A DNA stretch of 64,000 bases. Source: Mesorhizobium sp. M2A.F.Ca.ET.046.03.2.1 (lineage in GTDB: Bacteria > Pseudomonadota > Alphaproteobacteria > Rhizobiales > Rhizobiaceae). The translations under genes were made by a program, and so were the position numbers. The stretch spans positions 434,001-498,000 of the forward strand of contig NZ_CP034449.1 in the NCBI RefSeq assembly GCF_003952425.1, written 5' to 3'. Shown in pieces: positions 38,039 through 48,096 of the stretch; the stretch's first letter is position 1; each line of letters opens with the position of its first letter. The notes beneath the pieces were generated by a model. That model had not been told where the DNA came from, searched no databases, and saw nothing but the letters and a program-made list of their open reading frames with translations.

Positions 38039-40501
38039 TCAGACGGGCACGTTCCAGATGTCTTTCGCATATTGGCGGATCGTGCGGTCGGACGAGAACC
38101 AGCCGACGCGGGCGACGTTGTGGATTGCGCGCGCGTGCCAGTCGGGGCTGTTGCGCCAGACGGCGTCGACCTCGCGCTGGCAGGCGGCGTAGGAATCGAA
38201 GTCGGCCGCCACCATGAACCAGTCGCTCTGGTAGAGGCCGTTCATCAGGTCGCGATAGCGGCCGGGATCGTCGGGGGAGAAGACGCCGGAGGAAATGGCG
38301 GACACCGCCTGCGACAGCTCGGGCGAGGCCTCGATCACTTCGCGCGGGTTGTAGCCATTGTTGCGCCGCTCGGCGACTTCGGCGGTGGTGAGGCCGAAGA
38401 TGAAGATGTTGTCGTCGCCGACATGTTCCTTGATCTCGACATTGGCTCCGTCGAGCGTGCCGATGGTCAGCGCGCCGTTGAGCGCGAACTTCATGTTGCC
38501 GGTTCCCGATGCCTCCATGCCGGCGGTCGAGATCTGCTCGGAGAGGTCGGCGGCCGGCATCATCACCTCGGCCAGGCTGACATTGTAGTTCGGCACGAAG
38601 ACAACTTTCAGCAGGCCGCGCACCGACGGATCGCCGTTGATGACCTTCGCGACGTCGTTGGCCAGTTTGATGATCAGCTTGGCGTTGTGGTAGCTCGGCG
38701 CCGCCTTGCCGCCGAAGAACTTCACGCGCGGCATCCAGTCCCGCTCGGGATGCGAGCGGATCTGGTCGTAGAGCGCGATCGCCTCCAGGATGTTGAGCAG
38801 CTGGCGCTTGTATTCGTGGATGCGCTTGACCTGGATGTCGAACAGCGCCGACGGGTCGAGCCTGATGCCGAGACGGTCGGCTACGAGCTTGGCGAGCCGC
38901 GCCTTGTTCTGGCGCTTCACGGCGGCGAATTTCTCGCGGAAGGCGGCATCGTCGGCCAAGGGGTCGAGATCCTTGATCCTCTCAATATCGTCCATGAAGC
39001 GGTCGCCGATGGCCTCGCGGGCAAGCGCGGTGAGGCCAGGATTGCACTGGATCAGCCAGCGTCTCGGCGTGATGCCGTTGGTCTTGTTGTTGATGCGATC
39101 GGGATAGAGCTTGTGGAGATCGGCGAACACCGTCTCCTTCATCAGTTCGGTGTGCAGCGCCGAGACGCCGTTGATCGAATGCGAGCCGACAAAGGCCAGG
39201 TTGCCCATGCGCACGCGGCGGTCGCCATTTTCCTGGATCAGCGAGATGCGTGCGATCTGGTCGCCCGAGAATTTTCCGGTGGCCCGAGCCTCCAGCAGCA
39301 CCTGGGCATTGATGGCGTAGACGATCTGCATGTGGCGCGGCAAAAGCCGCTCGAACAGCGGCACCGGCCAGCTTTCAAGCGCCTCGGGCAGCAGCGTGTG
39401 GTTGGTGTAGCCGAAGGTGCGCTTGGTGATGTCCCAGGCAAGGTCGAAATCCATGCCATGGACGTCCATCAGCAGCCGCATCAGCTCCGGCACCGCCACC
39501 GCGGGATGCGTGTCGTTGAGATGGATCGCCGCCTTGTCGGGCAAAGACTTCAAGTCGCCATATTGGCTGAGGTGGCGCTGGACGATGTCCTGCAGCGAAG
39601 CGGTCGAGAAGAAATATTCCTGCCTGAGCCTAAGCTCCTGGCCGGCCACGTGGGAATCGGCCGGATAAAGCACGCGCGACAGCGCGTCGGCCTTGTTGCT
39701 TTCGGCCAGCGCGCCGATGTGGTCGCCGGCGTTGAACTTGTCGAGCAGGATCGGGTCGATCGGCATGCCGGACCAGAGCCTCAGCGTGTTGACGCGCCTG
39801 GCGCGCCAGCCGGCCACCGGCGTGTCGTAGGCGACCGCCAGCACATGCTCGGTCGGCTTCCAGACGTGGCGCTCGAGCCGGCCGTCCTTCGAAGTGATCG
39901 ATTCCACCGAGCCGCCGAAGCCGACCTCGAAGGAGCGTTCTCGCCGCTCGAATTCCCACGGGTTGCCGTGGTCGAGCCAGGTCTCCGGCAATTCGACCTG
40001 CCAACCACCCTGGATTTCCTGGCGGAACATGCCGTTGGCGTAGCGGATGCCGTAGCCGTGGGCGGGGATGTCGACGGTCGCCATGCTTTCCATGAAGCAG
40101 GCGGCGAGACGGCCGAGACCGCCATTGCCAAGTGCTGCGTCTGGCTCGAGGCCAGCGATCAGGTCTAGGTCGACGCCGAGCGAGGACAGCGCCTCGCGCA
40201 TGTTCTCCATCAGATCGAGATTGGAGAAGGCGTCGCGCATCAGGCGGCCGATCAGGAATTCGAGCGAGAGGTAATAGACCCGCTTTTCCTGCTGGTCGTA
40301 GGCTTCCTTGGTCGCCTGGATCCAGTGGTCGACGATGCGGTCGCGCACCACCTTGATCGAGGCGGTCAGCCAGTCATAGGGCGTGGCGACGGTGGTGTCC
40401 TTGCCGACCCGGTATTTGAGCGACATCAGGACTTCTTCGGCAAGCGTCTTGGGATCGGGATGGTCGAGGACAGGTGCTTCGATCGTCATGGCGGATGTCA
40501 T
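38039..40501 (-). CDS. glgP: glycogen phosphorylase
   Basis: The 820-residue GT35 enzyme releases glucose-1-phosphate from glycogen. Lys671 in EASGTGNMKFALNG carries pyridoxal phosphate; LNDTHPAVAVPELMR, NGITPRRWL and QVKRIHEYKRQLLN are conserved blocks. GAGAGG precedes the ATG at 40501; an alternative ATG lies four codons in. It is the first gene of the glg run, which continues through glgB, glgC, glgA, pgm and glgX. Confidence 0.96.
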   Translation of the reverse strand: MTSAMTIEAPVLDHPDPKTLAEEVLMSLKYRVGKDTTVATPYDWLTASIKVVRDRIVDHWIQATKEAYDQQEKRVYYLSLEFLIGRLMRDAFSNLDLMENMREALSSLGVDLDLIAGLEPDAALGNGGLGRLAACFMESMATVDIPAHGYGIRYANGMFRQEIQGGWQVELPETWLDHGNPWEFERRERSFEVGFGGSVESITSKDGRLERHVWKPTEHVLAVAYDTPVAGWRARRVNTLRLWSGMPIDPILLDKFNAGDHIGALAESNKADALSRVLYPADSHVAGQELRLRQEYFFSTASLQDIVQRHLSQYGDLKSLPDKAAIHLNDTHPAVAVPELMRLLMDVHGMDFDLAWDITKRTFGYTNHTLLPEALESWPVPLFERLLPRHMQIVYAINAQVLLEARATGKFSGDQIARISLIQENGDRRVRMGNLAFVGSHSINGVSALHTELMKETVFADLHKLYPDRINNKTNGITPRRWLIQCNPGLTALAREAIGDRFMDDIERIKDLDPLADDAAFREKFAAVKRQNKARLAKLVADRLGIRLDPSALFDIQVKRIHEYKRQLLNILEAIALYDQIRSHPERDWMPRVKFFGGKAAPSYHNAKLIIKLANDVAKVINGDPSVRGLLKVVFVPNYNVSLAEVMMPAADLSEQISTAGMEASGTGNMKFALNGALTIGTLDGANVEIKEHVGDDNIFIFGLTTAEVAERRNNGYNPREVIEASPELSQAVSAISSGVFSPDDPGRYRDLMNGLYQSDWFMVAADFDSYAACQREVDAVWRNSPDWHARAIHNVARVGWFSSDRTIRQYAKDIWNVPV

Positions 40502-40639
40502 TTCGCCTCTCGTTCAGTTGGCCTGATCATAGCGGCTTTCGCCGTTTCTCCCAGCCCATCCTATCGCATTGCAGCATGCGTTCAATCGATTTAGTGATCG
40601 AGCCAGCAGCCTGCCTGCTGCAGTTGACCTATCCTGGAA

Positions 40640-41422
<783 letters not shown>

Positions 41423-41424
41423 GA

Positions 41425-42489
41425 TTACACCGAAACCTTTCTGATCCACTGGTCGACCGCGACGGCGCCGATGATCAGCACGCCGGTGAGCAGCACTTTC
41501 CATTGCGGGTCGGCGCCCAGCATGTTGAGACCCATCGAGACGACGCCGACGATCATGGCGCCGAACAGCGTGCCGAGGATTGAGCCGCGGCCGCCAAAGA
41601 GCGAGATGCCGCCGATCACCGTGGCGGTGATGGCCTGCAGATTGTAGTCGGTGACGGCTGCGGACGGCGAGATCGAGCCATTGCGGCCGATCGAGACCCA
41701 GGCGGCGAAGGCGGCGATCAGGCCTGCAAGTGTGTAGACGGCCATCAGCACCTTCTTGGTCTGGATGCCGGAAAGCTTGGCCGCCTCGGGGTCGTCGCCG
41801 ACGGCATAGACATGGCGCCCCCAGGCGGTGTGGTTCAGCACATACCAGAGCAACATCACCAGCAGCACCATGGCGATGACGCCGGCCGTCAGGACTGCGG
41901 AACCGACCCGGAAGCTCAGCGCGAAGAAGTGCAGCAGTGGCGCCTGGGCGTCGACGTCGGCGTCGCGGATCGTCTCATTGGCCGAATAGATGAAATTCGT
42001 CGCCATGACGATGTTCCAGGTGCCGAGCGTGACGATGAAGGGCGGCAGCTTCATGTAGGCGACGAGCAGGCCGTTGAGCAGGCCGCAGGCCGCGCCGGCG
42101 GCAAGCCCGAGCAGCACGGCCAGGATGGTCGGCATGCCGTAGGTGATGGCGCAATTTCCCATGATCACGGCCGAGATCACCATGATCACGCCGATCGAAA
42201 GGTCGATGCCGGCGGTCAGGATGACCAGCGTCTGGGCGGCGCCCAGGATGCCGACGATGGCGATCTGCTGCAGGATCAGCGTCAACGTGTAGGACGAAAA
42301 GAAGCGGCCGCCGATGGCGACACCGAAGATGATGATCGACAGCACCAGCACGATCAGCGGCACCGCCGCCGGCGTGGAATGCAGGAAATGCTGGGCGCGC
42401 TTCACAAACGATTTGCCGTGCTCCTCGAAGGCGGCGACGTTGGTATCGCTGCCCGAGAGAACCTTCTCGAATTCCTGGATTTGGGACAT
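41425..42489 (-). CDS. frcC: sugar (fructose-type) ABC importer permease FrcC
   Basis: The 354-residue permease has an N-terminal cytoplasmic extension, then about ten hydrophobic helices of the BPD_transp_2 family, with QTLVILTAGIDLSIG as the family signature and VIGGISLFGGRGSILGTLFG as the second. GGAGGAGAT precedes the ATG at 42489. It pairs with FrcA, which starts two bases downstream. Confidence 0.92.
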   Translation of the reverse strand: MSQIQEFEKVLSGSDTNVAAFEEHGKSFVKRAQHFLHSTPAAVPLIVLVLSIIIFGVAIGGRFFSSYTLTLILQQIAIVGILGAAQTLVILTAGIDLSIGVIMVISAVIMGNCAITYGMPTILAVLLGLAAGAACGLLNGLLVAYMKLPPFIVTLGTWNIVMATNFIYSANETIRDADVDAQAPLLHFFALSFRVGSAVLTAGVIAMVLLVMLLWYVLNHTAWGRHVYAVGDDPEAAKLSGIQTKKVLMAVYTLAGLIAAFAAWVSIGRNGSISPSAAVTDYNLQAITATVIGGISLFGGRGSILGTLFGAMIVGVVSMGLNMLGADPQWKVLLTGVLIIGAVAVDQWIRKVSV

Positions 42490-42594
42490 ATCTCCTCCCG
42501 TCTCACGGAACTTCGTTGGCTCCGTGCCGCGTTTACGCATTCCGGTCTGTCGCCGGGCTTATCAGCGCTTACGAAAATGCATCGTCCACCCGAT

Positions 42595-42621
42595 GCGGCC
42601 GGGGATCAAGTCCCCAGCCGC
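42595..42621 (-). terminator. hairpin between frcB and frcC
   Basis: GCGGCCGGGGA and TCCCCAGCCGC form a stem with one mismatch and a five-base loop. It lies 25 bases after the frcB stop in the 156-base gap to frcC. Hairpins at this place in ABC operons commonly protect the binding-protein mRNA and lower permease expression. No T run follows. Confidence 0.55.
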
Positions 42622-42645
42622 GAGGTTTGTGCGCTCAGGCGGGCA

Positions 42646-43680
42646 TCAGCCCCAGCACTTGGCGAGGCCTTCCTTGGTGTCGATGGACTTCACGCCGTTG
42701 GCCGGCTTGTCGGTCACGAGGTTGACGCCGGTGTCGAAGAAGTTCTTACCTTCGGTCGGCTTCGGCTTGGTGCCGTCCTTGGCGTAATTGGCGATGGCCT
42801 CGATGCCGAGCGCGGCCATCTGCAGCGGATATTGCTGCGAGGTGGCGCCGATCACGCCTTCGGTGACCGACTTCACGCCTGGGCAACCGCCGTCGACCGA
42901 GACGATCAGCACCTGCTTTTCGAGACCGACGGCCTTGAGCGCCTGATAGGCACCCACGGCGGCGGGCTCGTTGATGGTGTGGATGACGTTGATGGTGTTG
43001 TCCTTCTGAAGAAGGTTCTCCATCGCCTTGCGGCCGCCTTCCTCGTTGCCGTTGGTGACGTCATGGCCGACGATGCGCGGATCGTCCTCGTCGCCGATCT
43101 TGTTGGCATCCTTCACGTCGATGCCGTAGCCCATCATGAAGCCCTGGTCGCGCAGAACGTCGACGGTCGGCTGCGAGGGGGTGAGGTCGAGGAAGCCGAT
43201 CTTGGCGTCCTTGGCCTTGTCGCCAAGCGTGGCGGCGGCCCAGGCGCCGATCAGCTTGCCGGCTTCGAGGTTGTCGGTGGCGAAGGTGGCGTCGGCGGCA
43301 TCGATCGGATCGAGCGGCGTGTCGAGCGCGATGACCAGCAGCCCGGCGTCACGCGCCTTCTTCACCGTCGGCACGATGCCCTTGGTGTCGGACGCGGTAA
43401 TCAGGATACCCTTCGCGCCGTCAGCGATGCAGCTTTCGATCGCCGCCACCTGGCTTTCGCTGTCGCCGTCGATCTTGCCGGCATAGGTCTTGAGGTCGAC
43501 GCCAAGCTCCTTGGCCTTGGCGGTCGCGCCCTCCTTCATCTTGACAAAGAAGGGGTTGGTGTCGGTCTTGGTGATCAGGCAGGCGCCGACGCCGGCGGCC
43601 GATGCCGACGAAGCGAACGCCATCAGGCCCAAGCCTGCGGCCGCAAACACGGTAGACTTCAGCAGTGATTTCTTGGTCAC
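42646..43680 (-). CDS. frcB: sugar-binding protein of fructose-type ABC importer FrcB
   Basis: The 344-residue protein has a Sec signal ([19 protein letters not shown], cleavage near ASSASA at about 27) and a Peripla_BP_4 fold with [20 protein letters not shown] and [14 protein letters not shown]. The start is GTG at 43680 with GGGAGGAAA just upstream; the frame extends further but without homology. It binds sugar in the periplasm, most likely fructose given the similarity to FrcB; ribose or mannose are possible. It is transcribed divergently from the ROK regulator. Confidence 0.92.
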   Translation of the reverse strand: MTKKSLLKSTVFAAAGLGLMAFASSASAAGVGACLITKTDTNPFFVKMKEGATAKAKELGVDLKTYAGKIDGDSESQVAAIESCIADGAKGILITASDTKGIVPTVKKARDAGLLVIALDTPLDPIDAADATFATDNLEAGKLIGAWAAATLGDKAKDAKIGFLDLTPSQPTVDVLRDQGFMMGYGIDVKDANKIGDEDDPRIVGHDVTNGNEEGGRKAMENLLQKDNTINVIHTINEPAAVGAYQALKAVGLEKQVLIVSVDGGCPGVKSVTEGVIGATSQQYPLQMAALGIEAIANYAKDGTKPKPTEGKNFFDTGVNLVTDKPANGVKSIDTKEGLAKCWG

Positions 43681-43789
43681 GATTTCCTCCCAATGGAACT
43701 GTTGCGGACACCGGCCACCCGGCGTCCCAAGCGCATCCACCTTTTCTCCCAGCGTGGACACATCTCAAAAAACACCAGGACAGAACGGC

Positions 43790-43825
43790 TGTCAATAATT
43801 AAATCACTCTTATTTATTATTGACA
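43790..43825. promoter_or_regulatory. divergent promoter/operator between frcB and frcR
   Basis: TGTCAATAAT (43790-43799) and ATTATTGACA (43816-43825) are perfect inverted arms 16 bases apart. Each arm contains an outward TTGACA, pointing to frcB on the minus strand and to the ROK gene on the plus strand, so the same bases may serve as both -35 boxes and as the repressor site. The region is AT-rich. The -10 boxes are weak by eye. Confidence 0.6.
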
Positions 43826-43888
43826 CTCTTGCGTCGTTCACTCATTCTGAACGAAAAGCATCGCGGGGAAACAAACGGGAGGAACAGG

Positions 43889-45112
43889 GTGGAGACCGGC
43901 ATTGCGAGGCACGGTTCGCCCGAGGCTTTGGAGAGTCGGCTGCATCGCGGCACCAACCAAAGCGGCATGCGCGACCACAATGAACGGTTGGTGCTGTCCC
44001 TGGTGCGCCAGCACGGCAGCCTGGCCAAATCCGATATCGCGCGCATGACCGGGCTGTCGGCGCAGACGGTGTCGGTGATCATGCGCGAGCTCGAGGAAGA
44101 CAAGCTGCTGGTGCGCCAGGCGCCGCTGCGCGGCAAGATCGGCCAACCTTCGATTCCGATGGCGCTCAATACGGAAGGCGCTTTTTTCATCGGCCTCAAG
44201 ATCGGTCGCCGCAGCGCCGAGCTGGTGCTGATCGACTTTCTCGGCAATGTGCGCGCCATGCTGCAGCATTCCTACCGCTATCCCGCGCCGCGCGAGACCG
44301 TCGAATTCGTCACCGCCGGCATCAAGACGATGCGCGGCGAGCTGACGCCGGCGCAGGACAAGCGCATCGCCGGACTCGGCATCGCCATGCCGTTCGAGCT
44401 GTGGAACTGGGCCGACACGGCCGGCGCGCCGCGCGACGTCATGGATGAATGGCGCCATCGCGACATACGCGCCGACATCCAGGCGCAGTGCGAGTTCCCC
44501 GTCTACCTGCAGAACGACGCGACCTCGGCCTGCGGCGCCGAGCTTGTTTTCGGCCAGGCGGGCGCGGCGCGCGACTTCGTCTATTTTTATATCGGCGCCT
44601 TTGCCGGCGGCGGCATCGTGCTCAACGGGCGCCTTTACAGCGGGCCGAAGGGGAACGCCGGCGCGCTCGGATCGATGCCGGTGCCGGGGCCGGACGGCAA
44701 GCCGACGCAGCTCATCGACGTCGCCTCGATTGCAATGCTGGAGAAGGCGCTTTCCGCCAAGGGCATCGACGGCTCCTATCTTTGGACCTCGCCGCAGGAA
44801 TGGGGCGACATCGGCCCCGAGCTCGACGAGTGGATCGTCAGCGCCTCGCGCGCGCTTGCCTATGCCATCGTTGCGGCTTCGTCGGTCATCGATTTCGAAG
44901 CGGCGGTGATCGACGGCTGGATGCCGCTCGATGTGCGGCGCCGTCTTGTCGAGGCGATCCGGCAAGCCATCTCCGGCATCGATGCCGAGGGACTGAAGCT
45001 GCCCTTCGTGCGCGAGGGCACCGTTGGCATCCATGCGCGGGCGCTGGGCGGCGCCAGCCTGCCGCTTTCCGAGCGTTTCCTGGTCAGACCGAACACGACC
45101 GGAGGCGCCTGA
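43889..45112 (+). CDS. frcR: ROK-family transcriptional repressor (FrcR-like)
   Basis: The 407-residue protein has a winged helix near residues 30-75 (NERLVLSLVRQHGSLAKSDIARMTGLSAQTVSVIM in part: SDIARMTGLSAQTVSVI) and a ROK sugar-kinase-like domain (FIGLKIGRRSAELVLIDFLG, QNDATSACGAELVFGQ). The GTG start at 43889 has GGGAGGAAC before it. Its divergent position suggests it represses frcBCA until sugar or sugar phosphate binds, as reported for FrcR in a related species. The following mutarotase and kinase genes are in the same operon. Confidence 0.87.
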   Translation: METGIARHGSPEALESRLHRGTNQSGMRDHNERLVLSLVRQHGSLAKSDIARMTGLSAQTVSVIMRELEEDKLLVRQAPLRGKIGQPSIPMALNTEGAFFIGLKIGRRSAELVLIDFLGNVRAMLQHSYRYPAPRETVEFVTAGIKTMRGELTPAQDKRIAGLGIAMPFELWNWADTAGAPRDVMDEWRHRDIRADIQAQCEFPVYLQNDATSACGAELVFGQAGAARDFVYFYIGAFAGGGIVLNGRLYSGPKGNAGALGSMPVPGPDGKPTQLIDVASIAMLEKALSAKGIDGSYLWTSPQEWGDIGPELDEWIVSASRALAYAIVAASSVIDFEAAVIDGWMPLDVRRRLVEAIRQAISGIDAEGLKLPFVREGTVGIHARALGGASLPLSERFLVRPNTTGGA

Positions 45113-45114
45113 CC

Positions 45115-45561
45115 ATGCTGATCGGCATCCCCTCGCTGCTCGGGCCGCAGTTCCTGGCAACGCTCAGGGCGATGGGCCATGGCGACGAGATCGCGATCGT
45201 CGACGGCAATTATCCGGCCGAGGAACAGGCGCGCCGGCTGATCCGCGTGGATGGCCATCACGTCATCCCAGTGCTTGACGCCGTGCTCAGCGTGCTGCCG
45301 GTGGATGAGGCGGTGCCGGAAGCGCTGTTCCGCGCCTCGGTTAAGGGCGACCCGGCACTGGCCGACCCTGTGCATCGCGAGATGGAAGCGGTTTGCGCCA
45401 GACGCGCGCCGGGCCACAAGGTGGTTGCGCTGGCCGGACCTGACTTCTATGCACGCGTCAAGGCCGCGCATGCGATCGTCGCGACCAGCGAACCCAGGCT
45501 CTTTGCCAACATCATCATCCGCAAGGGCGTGATTGATCCGCCGGAGACCAAGACGACATGA
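45115..45561 (+). CDS. RbsD/FucU-family sugar mutarotase
   Basis: The 148-residue protein starts MLIGIPSLLGPQFLATLRAMGHGDEI, the RbsD/FucU signature (the HGDEI histidine and aspartate are catalytic in the family). It interconverts anomers of sugars, ensuring supply of the form used by the next enzyme. It starts three bases after the ROK gene and overlaps the kinase by ATGA, so it likely acts on the sugar imported by FrcBCA and phosphorylated by the kinase. Confidence 0.88.
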   Translation: MLIGIPSLLGPQFLATLRAMGHGDEIAIVDGNYPAEEQARRLIRVDGHHVIPVLDAVLSVLPVDEAVPEALFRASVKGDPALADPVHREMEAVCARRAPGHKVVALAGPDFYARVKAAHAIVATSEPRLFANIIIRKGVIDPPETKTT

Positions 45562-46481
45562 TCCTTTGCTGTGGCGAAGCCCTGATCGACATGCTGCCGC
45601 GCATCACCACGGAAGGCGAAGCCGCCTTCGCCCCCTATGTTGGCGGCGCGGTGTTCAACTCCGCGATCGCGCTTGGACGGCTGGGCGCCCCGGCCGGCTT
45701 CTTCTCCGGCCTCTCCTCTGACCTGTTCGGCGGCCAGTTCCGCGACGCGCTCGGCGCCAGCAAGGTGAGCTCCACCTATGCGCATACGTCCCCTCGTCCG
45801 ACGACGCTCGCCTTCGTGCGGCTCACCAACGGCCAGGCGACCTACACCTTCTATGACGAGAACACCGCCGGGCGCATGCTGACCATCGAGGACCTGCCGA
45901 AGCTCGGCGCCGAGATCGAGGCGATGCTGTTCGGCGCCATCAGCCTGATCTCGGAGCCTGCCGGATCGGCCTATGAGGAGTTCATGCGGCGCGAGCACGA
46001 AAGCCGCGTGATGATGCTCGATCCCAACATCCGGCCGAATTTCATCCCGGACAAGCCCAAGCACCTGCGGCGCATCCGCGAGATGATGGCGATGGCGGAC
46101 ATCGTCAAACTCTCCGACGAGGACCTCAAATGGTTCGACGAGGCGGGCTCGCATGAGGATGTCGTGCGCAACTGGCTGGATCGCGGACCGAAGCTGATCG
46201 TCGTCACCCACGGCAGCGAAGGCGCGGTCGGCTACAGCAAGGCGCATAAGGTCACGATCATGCCGCAGAAGGTCAAGGTGGTCGATACGGTCGGCGCGGG
46301 CGATACGTTCAATGCCGGCATCCTGGCCTCGCTGCATGAGCAGGGTCTGCTCACCAAGGCGGCGATCGGCAGCCTGTCCGAAGACGCCATCCGCAAGGCG
46401 CTGGAACTCGGCGCCAGGGCGGCGGCGGTAACGGTGTCGCGGGCCGGCGCCAACCCGCCATGGCGGCACGAAATCGCCTGA
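45558..46481 (+). CDS. PfkB-family sugar kinase (fructokinase-like)
   Basis: The 307-residue protein has the PfkB signatures GGAVFNSAIALGRLG near residues 29-43 and DTVGAGDTFNAG with catalytic Asp249. The opening CCGEALIDMLP is typical of fructokinases. It probably phosphorylates imported fructose to fructose-6-phosphate in the cytoplasm. It overlaps the mutarotase gene. It is not the P-loop kinase called FrcK in Sinorhizobium, so that symbol is not used. Confidence 0.88.
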   Translation: MILCCGEALIDMLPRITTEGEAAFAPYVGGAVFNSAIALGRLGAPAGFFSGLSSDLFGGQFRDALGASKVSSTYAHTSPRPTTLAFVRLTNGQATYTFYDENTAGRMLTIEDLPKLGAEIEAMLFGAISLISEPAGSAYEEFMRREHESRVMMLDPNIRPNFIPDKPKHLRRIREMMAMADIVKLSDEDLKWFDEAGSHEDVVRNWLDRGPKLIVVTHGSEGAVGYSKAHKVTIMPQKVKVVDTVGAGDTFNAGILASLHEQGLLTKAAIGSLSEDAIRKALELGARAAAVTVSRAGANPPWRHEIA

Positions 46482-46720
46482 TCCGTTGCCGGATCGCCCT
46501 TCCCGGCCGATCACTTTATGTTTCCCGATAACGGGGCGCCGCGACAAGGGAGGCCGCAAGCGCCTCGCAAAGCATGGATTTCCGGCTTTTTCGGGCGTTG
46601 CACCGGCAAAAGCGGTAACAGGCTGCGACACATAGGCAATTCGCCCTCGCCGTGGTCGGCTTTCTCAACCGCGCCAAGTCTGATACCAGCGGGCCGATTT
46701 TATTGGCATTCGAGGCCGAC

Positions 46721-47890
46721 ATGCAGTTCATCGATCTTGGCGCGCAGCGCGAACGAATCCGCGACCGGCTGAAGGTCGCGATCGACCACGTCGTCGAGGA
46801 CGGCCGCTATATCCTGGGACCCCAGGTCACCGAATTCGAGAACAAGCTCGCTGCCTATATCGGCGTCAAGCATGTGGTCGCCTGCGCCAACGGCACCGAT
46901 GCGCTGCTTCTGCCGCTGTTTGCCGCCGGCATCGGCCCGGGCGACGCGGTGTTCGTACCGAGCTTCACCTTCGCCGCGACCGCCGAAGTGGTGGCGTTGG
47001 CCAAGGCCGAGCCGATCTTCGTCGACGTAGACCCTGATAGCTACAACATCGACATCGCCAGCCTCGAAGCGGCGATCGAGATGATCAGGAAGGAAGGCCG
47101 CCTCAAGCCGAAGGCGATCATCCCCGTCGACCTGTTCGGCCTTGCCGCCGACTATGAGGCGATCATGGCGATCGCCAAGCGCGAGAACCTTCTCGTGATC
47201 GAGGACGCCGCGCAGTCGATGGGCGGTTCCGCCGACGTCCAGGCGATCGGCGGTTCCGCCGACGCCAAGATGTGCGGCGCCTTCGGCCATGTCGGCTCGA
47301 CCAGCTTTTATCCGGCCAAGCCACTTGGCTGCTACGGCGATGGCGGCGCGATGTTCACCAATGACGGTGCGATGGCCGACAAGCTTCGTTCCTTCGCCTT
47401 CCACGGCAAGGGCGAGACGCAATATGACAATGTCCGCGTCGGCATCAATTCGCGCCTCGACACGCTGCAGGCGGCGATCCTGATCGAGAAGCTCGCCATC
47501 CTCGAAGAAGAGATGGTGGCCCGCCAGGTGGTCGCAGACCGCTATGCCAAGGGCCTCGGCGACATCGTCAAGGCGTCGCGCAATCTGGGCCACGGCCGCT
47601 CGGCCTGGGCGCAATACGCGATCGAGACGCCGAAGCGCGACGGGCTTAAAGCTCATCTCGGCGAAAAGGGCATCCCTTCGGTGATCTATTATGTGAAGCC
47701 GTTGCATGAGCAGGTGGCCTACAAGGACTATCCCCGCACGCCGACCGGCCTTGCCGTCTCCGAAACGCTGCCGAAGCAGATCCTCTGCCTGCCGATGCAC
47801 GCCTATCTCAGCGAAGCCGACCAGGACCGCGTCATCGAGACGATCCGCAATTACATCGGATCGAACTCGGCGCATGTCGCGGCGGCCTGA
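46721..47890 (+). CDS. DegT/DnrJ/EryC1-family sugar aminotransferase (WbpE-like)
   Basis: The 389-residue PLP enzyme starts MQFIDLGAQRERI, with Lys200 in SFYPAKPLGCYG as the PLP lysine and NGTDALLLPL and IEDAAQSMGG as cofactor-binding blocks. It resembles WbpE, which aminates UDP-3-keto sugars for O-antigen synthesis. An extra segment GGSADVQAI/GGSADAKM contains a 16-base direct repeat, see findings. The start at 46721 fits homology; the frame runs upstream to 46652. It stands alone, between the frc block and a palindromic repeat. Confidence 0.87.
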   Translation: MQFIDLGAQRERIRDRLKVAIDHVVEDGRYILGPQVTEFENKLAAYIGVKHVVACANGTDALLLPLFAAGIGPGDAVFVPSFTFAATAEVVALAKAEPIFVDVDPDSYNIDIASLEAAIEMIRKEGRLKPKAIIPVDLFGLAADYEAIMAIAKRENLLVIEDAAQSMGGSADVQAIGGSADAKMCGAFGHVGSTSFYPAKPLGCYGDGGAMFTNDGAMADKLRSFAFHGKGETQYDNVRVGINSRLDTLQAAILIEKLAILEEEMVARQVVADRYAKGLGDIVKASRNLGHGRSAWAQYAIETPKRDGLKAHLGEKGIPSVIYYVKPLHEQVAYKDYPRTPTGLAVSETLPKQILCLPMHAYLSEADQDRVIETIRNYIGSNSAHVAAA

Positions 47891-47905
47891 AAGGTCCGCG
47901 CAAAG

Positions 47906-48061
47906 CCCCCCTCTCTGCCCTGCCGGGCATCTCCCCCTCAAGGGGGAGATCAGATGTCACGCGGGCTTTCGCCAACCTTCAACGTTGAAGAATGCGCTGA
48001 GCGCTGAAGCTGCCAATCTCCCCCCTTGAGGGGGAGATGTCCGGCAGGACAGAGAGGGGGG
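47906..48061. repeat. large inverted repeat (family D)
   Basis: CCCCCCTCTCTGCCCTGCCG at 47906 is mirrored by CCGGCAGGACAGAGAGGGGGG ending at 48061 (shown as partial arms). Each arm also contains its own palindrome ATCTCCCCCT/AGGGGGAGAT. The arms are 46 bases and the spacer is about 64. It sits between convergent genes and could serve as a bidirectional terminator. Confidence 0.8.
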
Positions 48062-48096
48062 TCTCGCGCCAGCGTCTACATTTGGCAACGCTGCGA

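Noticed and set aside
37991..40168. 725-codon plus-strand frame opposite glgP
   Set aside because: Antisense shadow of glycogen phosphorylase with no domain signature.
40590..40639. Terminator after frcA
   Set aside because: Short CAGCA/TGCTG stem without T run; too weak to list.
47906..48061. Possible CRISPR array
   Set aside because: Only one inverted pair; there are no regularly spaced direct repeats.
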